A DNA stretch of 64,000 bases. It comes from Isoetes taiwanensis (taxonomy: Eukaryota > Streptophyta > Lycopodiopsida > Isoetales > Isoetaceae). The notes below the pieces were generated by a model, which was given only the letters and a program-made list of their open reading frames with translations, was not told the DNA's origin and ran no database searches. The translations under genes and the position numbers were made by a program. Position 1 is the stretch's first letter; every line of letters starts with the position of its first letter. The stretch is from NCBI GenBank assembly GCA_021234155.1, contig JAJEKV010000052.1, forward strand, positions 3,577,606 through 3,641,605, written 5' to 3'. Of the stretch, positions 12,701 to 24,200 are shown piece by piece.

Positions 12701-15700
12701 AAGACCACCCGAACTCAAGAAGCGCCAAAGTAGCTCACTTCCATCACACTCGTAGTCAATTGGCCTAGGATGTGCATGCGGGATCTTGTCGTGGAGGCGT
12801 GAGTGTTTCCTTCTTTCATAAAACCCCAGTGTAACTTGCTCCCTAGGGTAATTTCGCCATTCGGACGATTTGGCAGGGGTCTATTTGCCATTCCGGAGCA
12901 TCCCGGTGCCCGAGCGACAAAGCAGTGCGGTTTCTACAAAGGCCGACATCGGGGCGCCCCCTTGGTTTGACAAGTTCTCCCGGACCCGATCTGGAATCTT
13001 TTGGACCTTCGAAGAGGGGCCCTGAGCGGAGGATCAGCGGTTGGGATAGGGGAGCAGGGCTCGGGGAGGAGGTGGTCATTAGCGTGCACCGGGGGGCTGC
13101 CGCGGGAAGGGCTGCCTCGGGGAACTTTTGGATCCGCCTCACGGGGTGGGACTCTCCCCCTCTTGTGAGGGATCCGCAAGGTCTGGCCTCGTTTGACTTG
13201 GGGAAGGGTGCCGGCTCGGTTGCCACAGCGGGCTGCCCGGCCAGTTCTAATACTAACCCTTTGACCTAGACCTTCTCCAGAAAATTCGAAAAATTGGGCG
13301 TGTCTTTGGAGATGAATTAGGGATCCATTGGCAAAACCGAATTTATTTTCGTGCAATGCATTAATTGCGAATTCTGAATGTCTTGCCTTTGCAAAAGCGC
13401 CCCCGACTTCTACTTGCCCACATCGGGAGGAGGAAAGGCCCAAACTCCGCTCCGTCGGTTCCCCTTGCTCCGTATTCGGCTCTTTGCTTCTCGGCCAGGT
13501 CCCAAGTGCAGCAGGACCGGGGACTTCGGCCCCAAAGCGTAAACCCTTCTAGAGCACGGCAACCCACGGGGTTTACGTTTGAGGCCCTCTCCCTTGTCGG
13601 TCGGCGGGGACAGTGTGTCTTGAAGATGGGGTTGGGGTGTTGGCCGAGGGCCGGACCCTAAAATCCCTCGGGGCTGCTTGCCCCAAATTTCCTCTCCCCA
13701 AGGCCACGGGGGCCGGACGGGCGACCTCCCTCTCCGAATGCGATCGACTCTGCCAATGGACTCGAGCGTCGACATTGCCACAGGGGACCAAGTTAAGGTG
13801 GCGGAAGACCACCGAACTCAAGAAGCGCCAAAGTAGCTCACTTCCATCACACTCGTAGTCAATTGGCCTAGGATGTGCATCGCGGGATCTTGTCGTGGAG
13901 GCGTGAGTGTTTCCTTCTTTTCATAAAACCGACCGTGTAACTTGCTCCCTAGGGTAATTTAGCCATTCCGGACGATTTGGCGGGGTCTATTTGCCATTAG
14001 GGACATCCCCGGTGCGAACGACAAAAGCGGTCGCGGTTTCTACAAAGGCCCGGACATCGGGGGGGCCCGGTTTGACAAGTTCTCGGACCGATCTGGAATC
14101 TTTTTGGACCTTCGAAGAGGGCCCTGAGCGGAGGATCCAGCGGTCGGATAGAGGCAGGGCTCGGGAGGGTGGTCGTGGCGTGCAACCCGGGGGCGGCTGC
14201 CGGGAAGGCTGCCTCGGGAACTTTTGGATCCGCCTCACGGGGTCAGGACTCTCCCCTCTTGTGAGGGATCCTGCAAGGTCTGGCCTCGTTTGACTTGGGG
14301 AAGGGTGCCGGCTTCGGTTGCCACGCAGCGGGCTGCCCGACCCGTTCTAATGCTAACCTTTGACCTAGACCTTCTCGAAAATTCGAAAATTGGGCGTGTC
14401 TTTGGAGATGAATTAGAGGAAAGCAGGCAAAAACCGGAATTTATTTTCGTGCAATGCATTAATTGCGAATTCTGAATGTCTTGCCACCCTGCAAAAGCCC
14501 CCGACTTCTACTTGCCACATCGGAGGAGGAAAGGCCCAAACTCGCTCCGGTCGGTTCCCCTTGCTCCGTATTTTCGGCTTCTTGCTTCCGGCGAGGTCCC
14601 AAGTGCAACAGACCCGGGGACTCGGCCCCAAAGCGTAAACCCTTCTAGAGCACGGCAACCCCAGGGGTTTCGTTTGGGAGGCCCTCTCCTTGTCGGTCGT
14701 AGGGACCTGGCGGCGATGTCTTGAAGTGGGGTTGGGGTGTTGGCTGCCCGAGGCGGACCCTAAAATCCCCTCCGGCCTGCTTGCCCCAAATTTCCTCTCC
14801 CCAAGGCCACGGGGGCCGGGCCGGGCGACCTCGCTCTCTAGGAATCGCGATCGACTCTGCCAATGGACTCGGAAGCGTCGACATTGCCTGGGGACCAAGT
14901 TAAAGTGGCGAAGACCACCCGAACTCCAAGAAGCCAAAGTAGCTCACTTCCATCACACTGCGTGGTCAATTGGCCTAGGATGTGCATGCGGGATCTTGTC
15001 GTGGGGCGTGAGTGTTTCCTTCTTTATAAAACCCGGCCAGGTGTAACTTGCTCCCTAGGGTAATTTTGCCATTCGGGACGATTTGGGGTCTATTGCCATT
15101 CGAACATCCCGGTGCCCGAGCGACAAAGCAGTCTTGCGGTTTCTACTGACATCGGGGGCCTTGGTTTGACAAGTTCTCCGGACCCGATCTGGAATCTTTT
15201 GGACCTTCGAAGAGGGGCCCCTGAGCGGAGGATCAGCGGTCGGATAGGGGAGGCAGGGCTCAGGGGGGAGGGTGGTCGTGGCGTGCTGACCCCGGGGGCG
15301 CTGCCCGGGGAAGAGCTGCCTCGGGGAACTTTTTGGATCCGCCTCACGGGGTGGGACTCTCCCCTCTTGTGAGGGATCCACGCAAGGTCAGCCTCGTTTG
15401 ACTTGGGGAAGGGTGCCAGTTTCGGTTTGCCACACAGCGGGCTGCCCGGCCGTTCTAATCTAACCCTTTGACCTAGACCTTCTCAGAAAATTCGAAAAGT
15501 GGGCGTGTCTTTGGAGATGAATTAGGGATCAGCTGGCAAAAGCGAATTTATTTTTCGTGCAATGCATTAATTGCGAATTCACGAATGTCTTGCCCTTTAC
15601 CAAAGCCCCCGACTTCTACTTGCCACATCGGGGAGGAGGAAGGCCCAAACTCGCTCCGTCGGTTCCCTTGCTCCCGTATTCTCCGGCTGCTGCTTCTCGG

Positions 15701-15910
15701 CGGTCCCAAGTGCAACGGACCAGGACTCGGCCCCCAAAGCGTAAACCCTTCTAGGCACGGCAGCCCACGGGGTTTTCGTTTGAGCCCTCTCCTTGTCGGT
15801 CGGCGGGACCTTGCCGTGTCTTAGTGGAGTTGGGGTGTTGGCGCTGAGGCCGGACCCTAAAATCCCCTCAGGAGGCTGCTTGCCCCAAATTTCCTCTCCC
15901 CAAGGCCACG
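6735..15910 (+). repeat. Satellite array 1, ~1.1 kb type A monomers
   Basis: The landmark GACCTAGACCTTCTC recurs near 6,781, 8,808, 9,906, 11,034, 12,138, 13,264, 14,362 and 15,471, giving periods of about 1,098-1,128 after an enlarged first unit of ~2,027. Each unit is GC-rich with one conserved AT-rich block (AATTTATTTT...GCAATGCATTAATTGCGAATT-like, split here into parts). BamHI sites (GGATCC) recur in every unit. Open frames of 60-220 codons exist in all six frames but shift from unit to unit, so I see no gene. All units are type A; the B-specific segment is absent. The array ends abruptly at about 15,910 inside a unit. The unit at about 10,885 has a T13 run where sister units have TTTT. 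Confidence 0.95.
7060..8010 (+). repeat. ~300 bp sub-repeat expansion in the first satellite unit
   Basis: The junction GCAGCCCACGGGG followed by ACGTTTGG recurs at about 7,070, 7,350, 7,645 and 7,990, each followed by CCCTCTCCTTGTC, GTCTTGAAGTGG, CTAAAATCCC and GCCAATGGACT in the same order. This makes four head-to-tail copies of a segment that most units have once. Type B units in array 2 have the same segment twice. Confidence 0.8.
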
Positions 15911-16520
15911 GGGCTTCGAAATTCAAGGTGAGGCGTCGTTGAACCACGAAGAGCGTGTCCAAAACCCTTAGCGGTAATCTATGAAGAGGCTGCAACCATA
16001 TATGAAGTTGTATGTGATCATACGCGAGAGAATATGGCAAATCAAAAGCTCTTCTTGCAGCTTTGCATGGTGTATTTGGGCATGCCTTGTGTAGATTGTA
16101 TCTTGGAAGAGCAACTTTGGTGAGCCATATGTTTACCTTTTCTGATCATGGTGAAGTGATTGGCAAGCTTGATTTAGTATGAAAGTATGCAAGTGAAGCT
16201 CAATGGTGCACAAATCTGGTTTATTAAAGTGGATAGATAAACAAGGATGGAGAGAAATCTAAGTGGATAGATAAAGAAGGATAGATAAAATACATAAGTA
16301 ATCATTGCCAACTAGTGCTCCATTATTATCTGCTCCGGATGTGTTAGGGTTTCATTGGAAGCAATACCCAAGAATCATTGGCATCGAGGTTGCCTCCTCC
16401 CCATCTGTCATTTCCATTTGATGCAATTCCCCAACTATTATTCTCACTGATTCCTTGTTATCGTATCATTGTTACCAATAGCATCATGTTGATTTCCTCC
16501 CCATCGATATTCCGCGAGTT
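15911..16520. other. Unassigned sequence between satellite and AGO fragment
   Basis: Begins with a GAGGCGTCGTTGAACC motif (about 15,931) of the kind found in CACTA subterminal clusters. No exon was recognised; it could hold further decayed AGO introns. GT-AG signals alone do not support an exon here. Confidence 0.4.
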
Positions 16521-17200
16521 TCAATGATGTTCAATGCTTTAAAATCTCAGCTAAAAAGGGCCACGAGTTTATTCTATGCATTCTACCTCGAGGAAAAGGT
16601 GATCTCTATCTTTGTGTAATGGTTTGATTCCTTTTATATGTAGTTTCTGAAGGAAGATGCAATGCATACTTATCTTGAGAGAGATGTTTTTGGAGGGGCC
16701 GTTTAACAAGCATTTACATCGGGCGTTGGGTTGTTAATCGGTGTATAGTTCCTCCCGTAATATAAATGATCGATTACTTGGCGAATGTGGCTTTGAAAAT
16801 TAATGCCAAGGTAACTCACTTGGTACCCCATAATGGCTCCCTGTTCATTGGGCGAAGACTTACTTTAAAGCGTAGTGTGGAGGATATATCTGATGTTATC
16901 GATGGAATTTTAAGTGGTCTTCCAAAGGTCTCGAGGAGCCAACTATAATCTTTGGAATGGATGTGTCACATGGAGCCCCATTCTCGTCAAATTCACCATC
17001 AATTGCAATTGTAAGGATTGAGCTGTGTGTGCACTTGACATTTCAAATTTCAATTCATTACATTCCTATTTTAACTTGCGAGGGGCTGGGCTCTGATTAT
17101 TAGCGATATCCGGTTTGTCGCCGGGTCAAAACACAATCACGAAAATGTGAAACTATGAATCGTTATCACGAAGAACCTTAAGGGGGCATGATTGCGTAAG
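16521..17200 (+). pseudogene. Argonaute PIWI-domain fragment, AGO4 clade
   Basis: Three exon-like blocks match the PIWI region of AGO4/6/8/9 proteins, which load 24-nt siRNAs and guide RNA-directed DNA methylation. Block 1 (about 16,521-16,620): MFNALKSQLKRA, then after a one-base shift FILCILP..GKGDLY. Block 2 (about 16,729-17,010): VVNRCIVPP, a stop/shift, DYLANVALKINAK, then IIFGMDVSHGAP, containing the first catalytic Asp of the DDH motif, and SPSIAIV ending at a GTAAGG donor. Block 3 (about 17,076-17,195): WALIIS, shift, RVKTQSRKCETM, ending at a GTAAGT donor. These correspond in order to family segments of the type (Q)CIxP..NDxYLxNxxLKINAK, GMDVSHG and RYRAxVRTQSPKxEM. N-terminal, PAZ, MID and the distal PIWI exons are missing, so it is a fragment with frameshifts. 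It sits between a satellite edge and the 5' end of E1. Confidence 0.8.
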
Positions 17201-17565
17201 TAACATAAATAACTTTTTCAATCTGATATTGAAAGGATAATTAACTTTTTGCTTGTGGCGGGGAATTGTTGAAAGGGTTTTGCGAGGCTCGATAAGTATC
17301 GGAACAAAGCGATTGCCTCCCGACTTGTTGTATTCGGGTTCCTACCCTTATGGCTATGTATAGTTCTCTCCCGACTTTCGGGTTCAATTTTAATAAATTT
17401 TATTGTATTGTGGACTTGGGGATGGTGTCGTGAATCCCGGTTTGCAAGTGTTCTTAATGTAGGGTTGGCGACAATCTGAAAAGGTGTGCGGATGTTGGTT
17501 TAAGAAATCGATTTTTGAAATGTTTAATAAATTGATTTTTTGCGGGGAGATGTTTAAAGGAACAC
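17200..17565. other. Intron-like sequence between AGO fragment and E1
   Basis: T-rich sequence following the GTAAGT donor. No exon or terminal repeat identified, so the exact 5' boundary of E1 is not fixed. Confidence 0.4.
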
Positions 17566-17569
17566 GTCG

Positions 17570-17705
17570 TTTAACACAAAGGCGTCGTTATAGGCGTCGT
17601 TTGCGACTATAATGGGGCGTCGTTAAGCGACCTCACGGCGTCGTTCAGCGGCGTCACGTAACTTTTTATCGGAAAAGCAGGCCGGCTTTTCCCGCCTAGT
17701 TTTTT
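17570..17705 (+). repeat. E1 5' subterminal repeats and GGCCGGCTTT box
   Basis: At least five copies of (G)GCGTCGTT followed by AGCGAC-, TAACAC- or CAGCGGC-type variants between 17,575 and 17,660, then GGCCGGCTTTTCCCGC at about 17,680-17,696. The arrangement parallels 5,545-5,690 and 50,285-50,410. Confidence 0.7.
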
Positions 17706-17839
17706 GGTTCTAAGCGGCTGGAGGAGGGCGTTTTTTAGGTGGCGATTTTTGGCGCGGATCATCCTGCGGTCCTTTTCAAGCTTCAAGCAAGCATCAAAAG
17801 GTATTTCAATGGATCAATCAACTCTATTTTTGAATTAGG

Positions 17840-18440
17840 CTTGTTGTTTGATAGATTTAGGGCTTCTTGTTTTTCTTGTTTGTTTTTCAATCCATCCCAT
17901 TTCTATCCTCCTCTTCTTTCCATCCTTGTTTTTCTTCAATCCATTTCGCCTCTTATTAGTATGAATCGAATCCTCCTCCTTCTTCTTCCAATGATCTTCC
18001 AATCATTGGTTTCTTCCTCTAATCTTAGTTCTTCAATCTTCTATTCATTTTCTTCTTCTTCTTCTTCACCACTTTCTCATTCTATTCAATCTTTCTTTCC
18101 TATCTCCCTTTCTTCTTCTTCTTCTTCTTCTTTTCTTCTTCTTCTTCTTCTTCTTCTTCTTCTTCTTTTCTTCTTCTTCCTCTTCTCTTTTTTTTTTCCA
18201 TGGAAGAAGGGCGTCGTTGAAAAGGCCGAGGCCCATTCTTCCTCTATTTTTATTACAACAAGAAGGGGCGTCATTGAAAAGGCGAGGCCCTTTTTTTATA
18301 TTCTTCTTTTTTTTTTTTTTTCATTTTTTTACATGTCAATATATAGTTCTTTTTAATTAACAATGTAAATAGTTTTAATGTCAATGATCTTTTCAGCGTG
18401 AATCGTCTTTTTTTTTTTTTTTTTTTATTTCTTTCTTTAT
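17840..18440 (+). repeat. Pyrimidine-rich tract with CTT microsatellite
   Basis: C/T-rich sequence in the 5' region of E1, with a (CTT)n run at about 18,112-18,185 and T homopolymers at about 18,300-18,322 and 18,410-18,427. A long open frame runs through it but is only low-complexity Ser/Phe/Leu and is not called as a gene. E2 has an analogous tract at the same relative place. Confidence 0.8.
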
Positions 18441-18603
18441 GTAAGTTTTCTAATTATTGAATGCCTTTATTTTTTTTGCATGTACACTAATAACAAAATC
18501 GTAAGCTCTTGAAATCGATTTTTCGCATTTCGAAGACATTCTAGGTAAAATTTGAGTTTGAGTAGGAGAATAAAATTTTAATGTTTTATTTAGGTTAAAA
18601 AAA

Positions 18604-18950
18604 AACTTGGGGAGACTTGGACAAGGGCATGGTCGGCTCGCCTTAGTGGTGGAAGACTAGGTGTTCGGGTCCAAGCTCACCGATTTACTCTTGTAATTTT
18701 ATTGATTAATGTATTTAGTTTAGAAAAAATTGGGGAGACTTGGACAAGGGGCATGGTCGGCTCCGCCTTGAGTGGAGAAGACTAGGTGTGTTAGGGTCAA
18801 GCTCACCGTTACTCTTGAAATTTTATTGATTAATGTATTTAGTTTAGAAAAATTTGGGAGACTTGGACAAGGGCATGGTCGGCTCCGCCTTGAGTGGAGA
18901 AGACTAGGTGTTCGGGTCCAAGCTCTGCCTCTCTGTTTATTTTTTTTTAT
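18604..18950 (+). repeat. Tandem ~124 bp nested-hairpin repeat of E1 (three copies)
   Basis: Copies start at about 18,604, 18,729 and 18,853. The core reads GGAGACTTGGAC ... GGTCGG CTCCGC CTTGA GTGGAG AAGACT ... GGTCCAAGCTC. The inner CTCCGC/GTGGAG arms form a hairpin (one G-T pair), GGTC/GACT flank it, and the outer GAGACTTGGAC/GTCCAAGCTC arms pair as well. Related arrays in E2 (51,511-51,897) and the right-end element (63,203-63,432, minus strand) keep the fold with different outer stems. Function unknown. The GGGTCCAAGCTC end resembles a tRNA internal B box, so a tRNA-derived or SINE-like origin is possible. Confidence 0.75.
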
Positions 18951-19224
18951 TAATATATCAATAAATAGAAATCTTTCTACGGGGATTGGACAAGGCGGGG
19001 TTTTTGAAAAAAAATGCATTATTGATTTTCGGGTTTCTAGTTAAGAATGTTGTTTTTAAAAGATGTTAGGGATGTCAAAGAAACAACGATGTGGGTGGTT
19101 AAGAGCAAGAAAAAAATTTAAATAGTTGGTTTAAAAAAAAAAATTAAAAGGAAACTAACTCTTAAGAAAGTAGGTAAAGATTCATAATGAAGGTTTGAAA
19201 AAAAGTCACAAAGCAAGATTAATG

Positions 19225-20795
19225 AATCTAAATTGGTTTTGTAGGTATGGCCCATTTGTGAAGACACTAATGATTAGTGAGATTAGGCGCATGGTCATAA
19301 ATGAGATATGTGCTACGAAAGTCCGGCCAAGGGAGATGCAAAGCCGGTCAACATGTCGGTCATTTTGTCGGACATGTGAAAAGGAAGTGCCAATTTGAGT
19401 TAGCACAAAAATGGCGGTTCAAGAAAAATGTTGACTTCTCTCCTTGACACACATGTAAAGCCAATGATTGGAAACCCCATGGATGAACTGAAGACATGTT
19501 TGAAGCATTGGTGCAGCTTAAAAGTCCCAATGCCGGGGCTCGTGTCAAGGAATGGGTAGCTTCATGGAATTCCTCAAAAAGCGGCGTTTGGATCACAAGA
19601 ACATCATTGCGGATCTCAATGCACGTCGGTTGGAGGTAATTAAAAATGCTTTGCATCGGGGAAGCTCTAGTGGGCGGGGGCCTAGCAAGCCCCACTTTTC
19701 TTTGGAGAATCACATGAACACATCAATCTTTGTTGATCCCATGCCCGTAGAGGCCGTGGATGTAATCGCCTTATTGAGGAGAAACCAACACATCGCCGCG
19801 TATCAAATCAAAATCAACGGAACACAACACTTCCAAGATGATGAGCTATCGGTGGATGGGTTTTCAAGGGCAAAGATAGGCGAGAGGCGTATGAGATGGC
19901 TCAAAGATACATACGCTTCAAGAGCGCATCACTTTGGCTACATCCATTGGACTTGCATATGAAGTTGCTAGCTCTAGTGGGGATACCATTGGGCCAATGG
20001 TGATTCTACCTTTCATGAATGGAGAGACACTTGCACACTTGTTTGACTATTTACCTAATAACTTGTCCGTTTTAGAAGATGGTCAAATGCAATTGCTAAA
20101 GCGCCAAGAAGAGCCCGACAAACACATAGGCTGAACTTAGGAGCAAAATCACGAAGTTGTATATCGGTATGTTCAGAGATAGCTCTTGCCCTAGCGAGAA
20201 GGTGTCGTTGAGATCCACAAAGGCCACTTCACTCACACAAAGCTTAATTGCAAGAGTCAAATTACATTTTGATGATGAGTACCAAAATGTGTGGGTGGCC
20301 ATTGGTGATTGGGACAATACAATTCATTTTTTCGCCAAAAAAGCGTCGTCCCTTGTTGAAGTGTCGGTACTTACTTTCGGATGGACAAGCAAAATATCCA
20401 TGGTTAGAGAAAGCGTGTTTGAGAAATCAAAGGATGATGATCGTGTATGGGGACCACGAAATTCATGATGTCTATGCATTGGGATATATTTATGAGATGC
20501 TACGGATTTTCGTGCAAGCTATGCGACGAATGGAGTGGTTTAATAATAACAACAATGCCCAATGGATTAATCCAACCCATATGTACCAGCGGCGTCTTGA
20601 CAAGTTGGAGGAGCAAAAACAAGAATGATGTGCCTACATTGAAGGCGTATTCTCATCACGACCCAAAGCTTCGAAGTTGTTGAAGCCTTACAAAGTGTTG
20701 GAATATCTTCTACCATGGTTGTGAGACAATGGCGACACATGAAGTGCATGGATGCCTTGGAGATGTCAAAATTGTTGTTGTCACAACTCAAATAA
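19225..20795 (+). pseudogene. Kinase-like cargo gene of E1
   Basis: A first exon after a TTTTGTAG acceptor (about 19,243) encodes ISEIRRMVINEIC; the E2 copy has LSEIRRILINQIC at the matching place. The main part (about 19,550-20,640) shows protein-kinase C-lobe signals in changing frames: GPMVILPFMNG (19,991-20,020) at the hinge, EIALALA and LIARVKLHFDD (about 20,180-20,280) where the catalytic loop should be, AIGDWD (about 20,298-20,315) in the place of DFG, YPWLEK (about 20,396) for the APE region, and DVYALGYIYEML (20,467-20,502), a good match to subdomain IX (DVxSxGxxxxEML). Several catalytic residues are changed (no clear HRD, DWD for DFG), suggesting a pseudokinase or decay. Homology with 56,480-57,745 is clear along the length. 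Transposons do capture kinase genes; sharing by two divergent elements suggests an old capture. Confidence 0.6.
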
Positions 20796-20989
20796 TGAAT
20801 ACAATATTGTATATCTTGCCATGTTTAAGAGTATTAATTTTTTTAATTGTCTAATAACCAAATATATAAAGACACTTTTAATTATTCAAATCCCAATGTT
20901 TTGTAATGAACTTCCCATGTTGCTAACATTTGTTGCTTTCCTACTATGTTATTCATCGCACTCCATATAAATAACTTGCAAGTTTTTGC

Positions 20990-22700
20990 ACATGTCCGGC
21001 AACCATGGGATGCGGCACGATAGCATATCTATTGTTCACAACTTTACTTCTCCGTGGCTTGGTAGCCTTCTTGGTGACCCTAAACCCGCAAAAAGGCCTT
21101 TAAGAGGCGAAGTTGGTGGATTCGGGTTTAGCTTCGCCACCACGCCACCTCCACCATTGTGTGGATTTGGTATGGATTTTTTTCTAGGATAAAATGTAAG
21201 TTAACCATTTATTTTAACGTTCTAATGTTTTTAAATGTAGCGTGTAAATGCGGTTGCGTCCTTCTTTTCCTATGCATAATGTTCGTCGTCGTGGTTATGG
21301 GCGGATCTTCTTTCGGCACCACCGTAGAAGAGGCGGAAAAAGGACCTCGCATCCAGCGGAAGGAAGGCGAAAGCGGGGAACTTCAGAGATATCAGCGAGG
21401 CGATAACCACGAAGATAGGTGGAATGCCTTGCAATTAGGGATGTCGCCCGCGAGAAATGGAGATGCTTGCCCGGTTTGTTGAACAAAGTAGGCGGAGGTC
21501 TGGCGCCCATGACCCTCCCGTCATAGCTCATACACTCCTTGAGAATTCAATCTTGGGCCCGTTCGAGCGAGGGAGAATGAACCCCCCCGAAGGGCGCCGG
21601 CCCGTCGTCCACGTCGGAGTGGGCCTTAATTCCTCTTCAAGCTCATTGTAAAGATCGTGCACCACACCACCTCCACGAAGGCATCTCTTTCAATATGAGT
21701 GAGTTCATCTTGAATTATGCCCTTTTTGTTCACTAACACATATTCATATGTTATTAGGTATGTTGGCGTAGTAGCAAGAAGTTGCAGCGTCCCGCCAACT
21801 GCGGATGGCGACAATTTTTGGAAGATGGCTAATAATGTCACAAATAGCGTTTGCCATAGCGTCCACAAGGGTGAATGGAACTTCGGGGAGCCTATGATGA
21901 GGAAAAAGAGAGGATCAAGGAGATTTTAGAAGCGAGAATATCCGAGCTCAAGTCGGGAGAGATCTCATGGAGGGAGCTTTGTTCAAAGCGGGGTAAACAT
22001 GTTAAATCCACCAGGTATTAGGCTCTTTTCGTTCTTCATTATAACCTCATTGTACTCATATTTTATTTATATTTTGCAGAGGTGTCGGGAAGAAGCGCTG
22101 AAAGCTCTTGCCAAAGCTCTGAGGAGTCCCGATAGAGAAGTGGCCGAGCCTATCACAGTTGACTAATGAGGCATTTCAAGTACATCATCTCTCCCATGAG
22201 TCATTATAATTAGATGATGCCATGTGGACTAAGTCCTTGTATTGCATTGTAGTGTTTGAAGGCCAACATATTATCAAAGAAAGGGAAGCTAGAACAAAGC
22301 GTGATTTGGGCGAGGAGTGCAACGAAGCAAGTGGCGACCATAGTGCCAATAAAATTTGATGCAGCGGTTATGGCTTACGGATAAGCTATTTGTAAGTATA
22401 AATTTGGTTTATAATGTAGGTTCTCGAGTTGAACACTAACATTAGTTTTGGTGCTCATTCTCACTAGGCGTCATTTCTTTGGTCGCCCATTTTGCTAAAG
22501 ATGAGCGAAAGGGCCTTCAAACAAAGGCGATCATGCGGCCATCACGTCGCATGCTAGCGGCGTGAAAGGGGGATGAAGTGTGTATCATTCATTAGATAAA
22601 TTATTTGTGACTACAATGAACTAATTGTTGCGATACAATATAATGCGACGGGTAAATGAAGCCGAAGCCAATGAAGAAGAAGAAGAAGAGCAACAACTAA
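20990..22700 (+). pseudogene. Second gene of E1, unrecognised
   Basis: Exon-like open blocks in the plus direction: SPWLGSLLGDPKPAKRP and a Gly/Phe/Pro-rich stretch (about 21,045-21,180), an Arg-rich block (about 21,260-21,640), a block containing ADGDNFWKMANNVTN (about 21,800-21,850), then Lys/Glu-rich EILEARISELKSGEISWREL (about 21,925-21,985), and blocks near 22,080-22,160 and 22,235-22,380. T-rich stretches ending in AG separate them, as expected of introns. The tail reads EANEEEEEEQQLKT (about 22,650-22,705). The position matches the TnpA-like gene of E2 (58,600-60,640), so a subterminal-repeat-binding TnpA-type protein is a reasonable guess, but I see no shared motif. Confidence 0.35.
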
Positions 22701-22704
22701 AGAC

Positions 22705-23120
22705 TTAATATATTTTTGTAATGTGCAAATTACATTGTGAAATATATTAATTGAATTCAATTTAAATTTTTATGCTTTGTTCTTATTATTTGTGATTTTT
22801 TGTTATGTTAATTTTATGCTCGATTCTATTTTTTATTCTTAGATTTATTAAACATTTAATTACATATTAAACAATAATGCTTATCTACCATTAATATAAT
22901 TTAATCAATATTTGTTTCTATTTTTCGAATTTTTAAATTTTTAAATATTTATTCTCTATTTATTTTGTTCATATTTAATATTTATTAATACTATTAATAT
23001 TATTGATAATATTAATATTAATAAATATTACTAAATATTTATTTATATTAAATATTTGTTAATTTTGCATATGAATATTTTGTCGGATTAAATCATATTG
23101 AATAATATTAAATAAATATT
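22705..23120. other. AT-rich 3' interior of E1
   Basis: No gene. Between about 22,980 and 23,060 the sequence is built of TTAATATTA/TAATATTAAT units and contains short palindromes around ATTGATAATATTAAT. Confidence 0.7.
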
Positions 23121-23124
23121 TTTA

Positions 23125-23638
23125 TCAAAATTCCTTAATCGTCGTTGAGCGGCGTTTCTGCGCCATATCGCCGCGTCGGCGCGTCGTTGAAACGGCGTTA
23201 AGGCGATGGCGCCGGGCGGCCAAACCGACCAGCGGCGGGCGGTGGCGACCACGCCCGGTAACGTCGTTGAGCGGCGTTTCCCGCAGCGGCGACCACGTCC
23301 GGCCGCGCCATTTGGGCGGATATGATGGCGATGTACTTTTCGTCGTTGAGCGGCGTTGCAGGTCATCGCCCACGCCGCGGCCGTATGTTACTGATCCTCG
23401 GCGGCGGTGCCGCGTGGCGACCACGATACGCTAATCTGCCCGGCGTTGCGGCGGCGTCATGTAAAATCGCTTAAAGATGCGGATTGCGGCAGCGTATATG
23501 GCGCATAAAGCGTCGTTATCGGCCTTCCGACGTCGAAATAGGCGTCGTTTATCGACGTTCGGCGTCGATCATCGGACGATAAAAGCGGCGTGCGGGCGTC
23601 GTAATAGGCGTAAATAACAGAACTTTGGTTTTGTAGTG
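23125..23638 (-). repeat. E1 3' subterminal repeats and CACTA terminus
   Basis: A dense GC-rich cluster of CGTCGTTGAGCGGCGTT, CGTCGTTATCGGC, CGTCGTTTATCGACG and related units between 23,138 and 23,610, then the tip at 23,623-23,638, which reads CACTACAAAACCAAAG on the minus strand. Open frames here are GC-frame artefacts. Confidence 0.8.
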
Positions 23639-23739
23639 CATTGGAGGCAATAAATTGCCCTATCAAAGGTCATAAGGTTGTTACCCATGTTGATTTAGTG
23701 GTCCCGTCTATTTTATTTGTGGCTAAGTTTTTGTTTTGG

Positions 23740-24200
23740 ACCTCATAGGTGGATGTGTAAAAAACTATACGAAAACGAAATTGAAGAGATGAAAGTGAAA
23801 ATGGCGAGAGGCATGTTGCTTGTTGGAGAAGGAGTTTCCCTACGAGCTTTCTTGTGATCAAACCCATCTTTTGGTACATCTTATTGAGGAAGTGGAGCTC
23901 ATGGGAGGCGTACATGCGGATGGATGTTTTCTTGGAAAGGTTTATGAAGGTATTGAAGGATATGGTGCGTCAAAAAACACGTCCACGAAGGTAGTATGGA
24001 GGGAGGGATGGCTTGCGAAAGAGTCACTTTTCTATATGACGAGAATATATTTCGTAGGTACATCGGATGCACCTCGCTTATGGAGTGATGAAGGGGACGA
24101 GAAGATTGTGGGGGTAGTGGCAGAAGGCAATGGTATGCAGAAGGGCAAAAGTATGCTGGTGGGTATCAAAAGCAGGCGTCCGGACACATGCTGACAGCAC
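23740..24200 (+). pseudogene. Tnp2 DUF4218-like domain, second copy
   Basis: Immediately outside the E1 3' tip. The open frame 23,820-24,194 reads LEKEFPYELSCDQTHLLVHL, followed by IEEVELMGGVH, KVYEGIEGYGASKNTSTKVV, REGWLAKESLFY and WSDEGDEKI. The family order is LExxFPxSFFDxMxHLxVHLxxExxLxGPVHxRWMYPFERYMxxLKGYVRN...AExxxxEE, so the match is over the whole domain, although the central WMYPFER box is altered. It is one uninterrupted frame of about 120 codons, the best preserved Tnp2 piece in the window. No N-terminal Tnp2 precedes it; E1 or a deletion has removed it. Confidence 0.7.

Larger units (their letters stand above)
17565..23638 (+). mobile_element. CACTA element E1
   Basis: Delimited by a 5' subterminal cluster (17,570-17,670) and a 3' cluster (23,125-23,620) that ends, read on the minus strand, with CACTACAAAACCAAAG at about 23,623-23,638. 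CACTAC at the tip and clustered short subterminal repeats are defining CACTA features. The 5' tip is not recognised, so the element may be truncated there. It contains a pyrimidine tract, a tandem hairpin repeat, a kinase-like gene and a second unknown gene, and no Tnp2. It would depend on a transposase from elsewhere. The next 3 bases after the tip are CAT; I could not match a target duplication at the 5' side. Confidence 0.7.

Noticed and set aside
18086-18274. Arg/Lys/Glu-rich minus-strand protein
   Set aside because: It is the antisense of a CTT microsatellite.
23088-23424. Arg-rich minus-strand ORFs in the E1 3' end
   Set aside because: They arise from the repeated CGTCGTT subterminal motifs in a GC-rich cluster.
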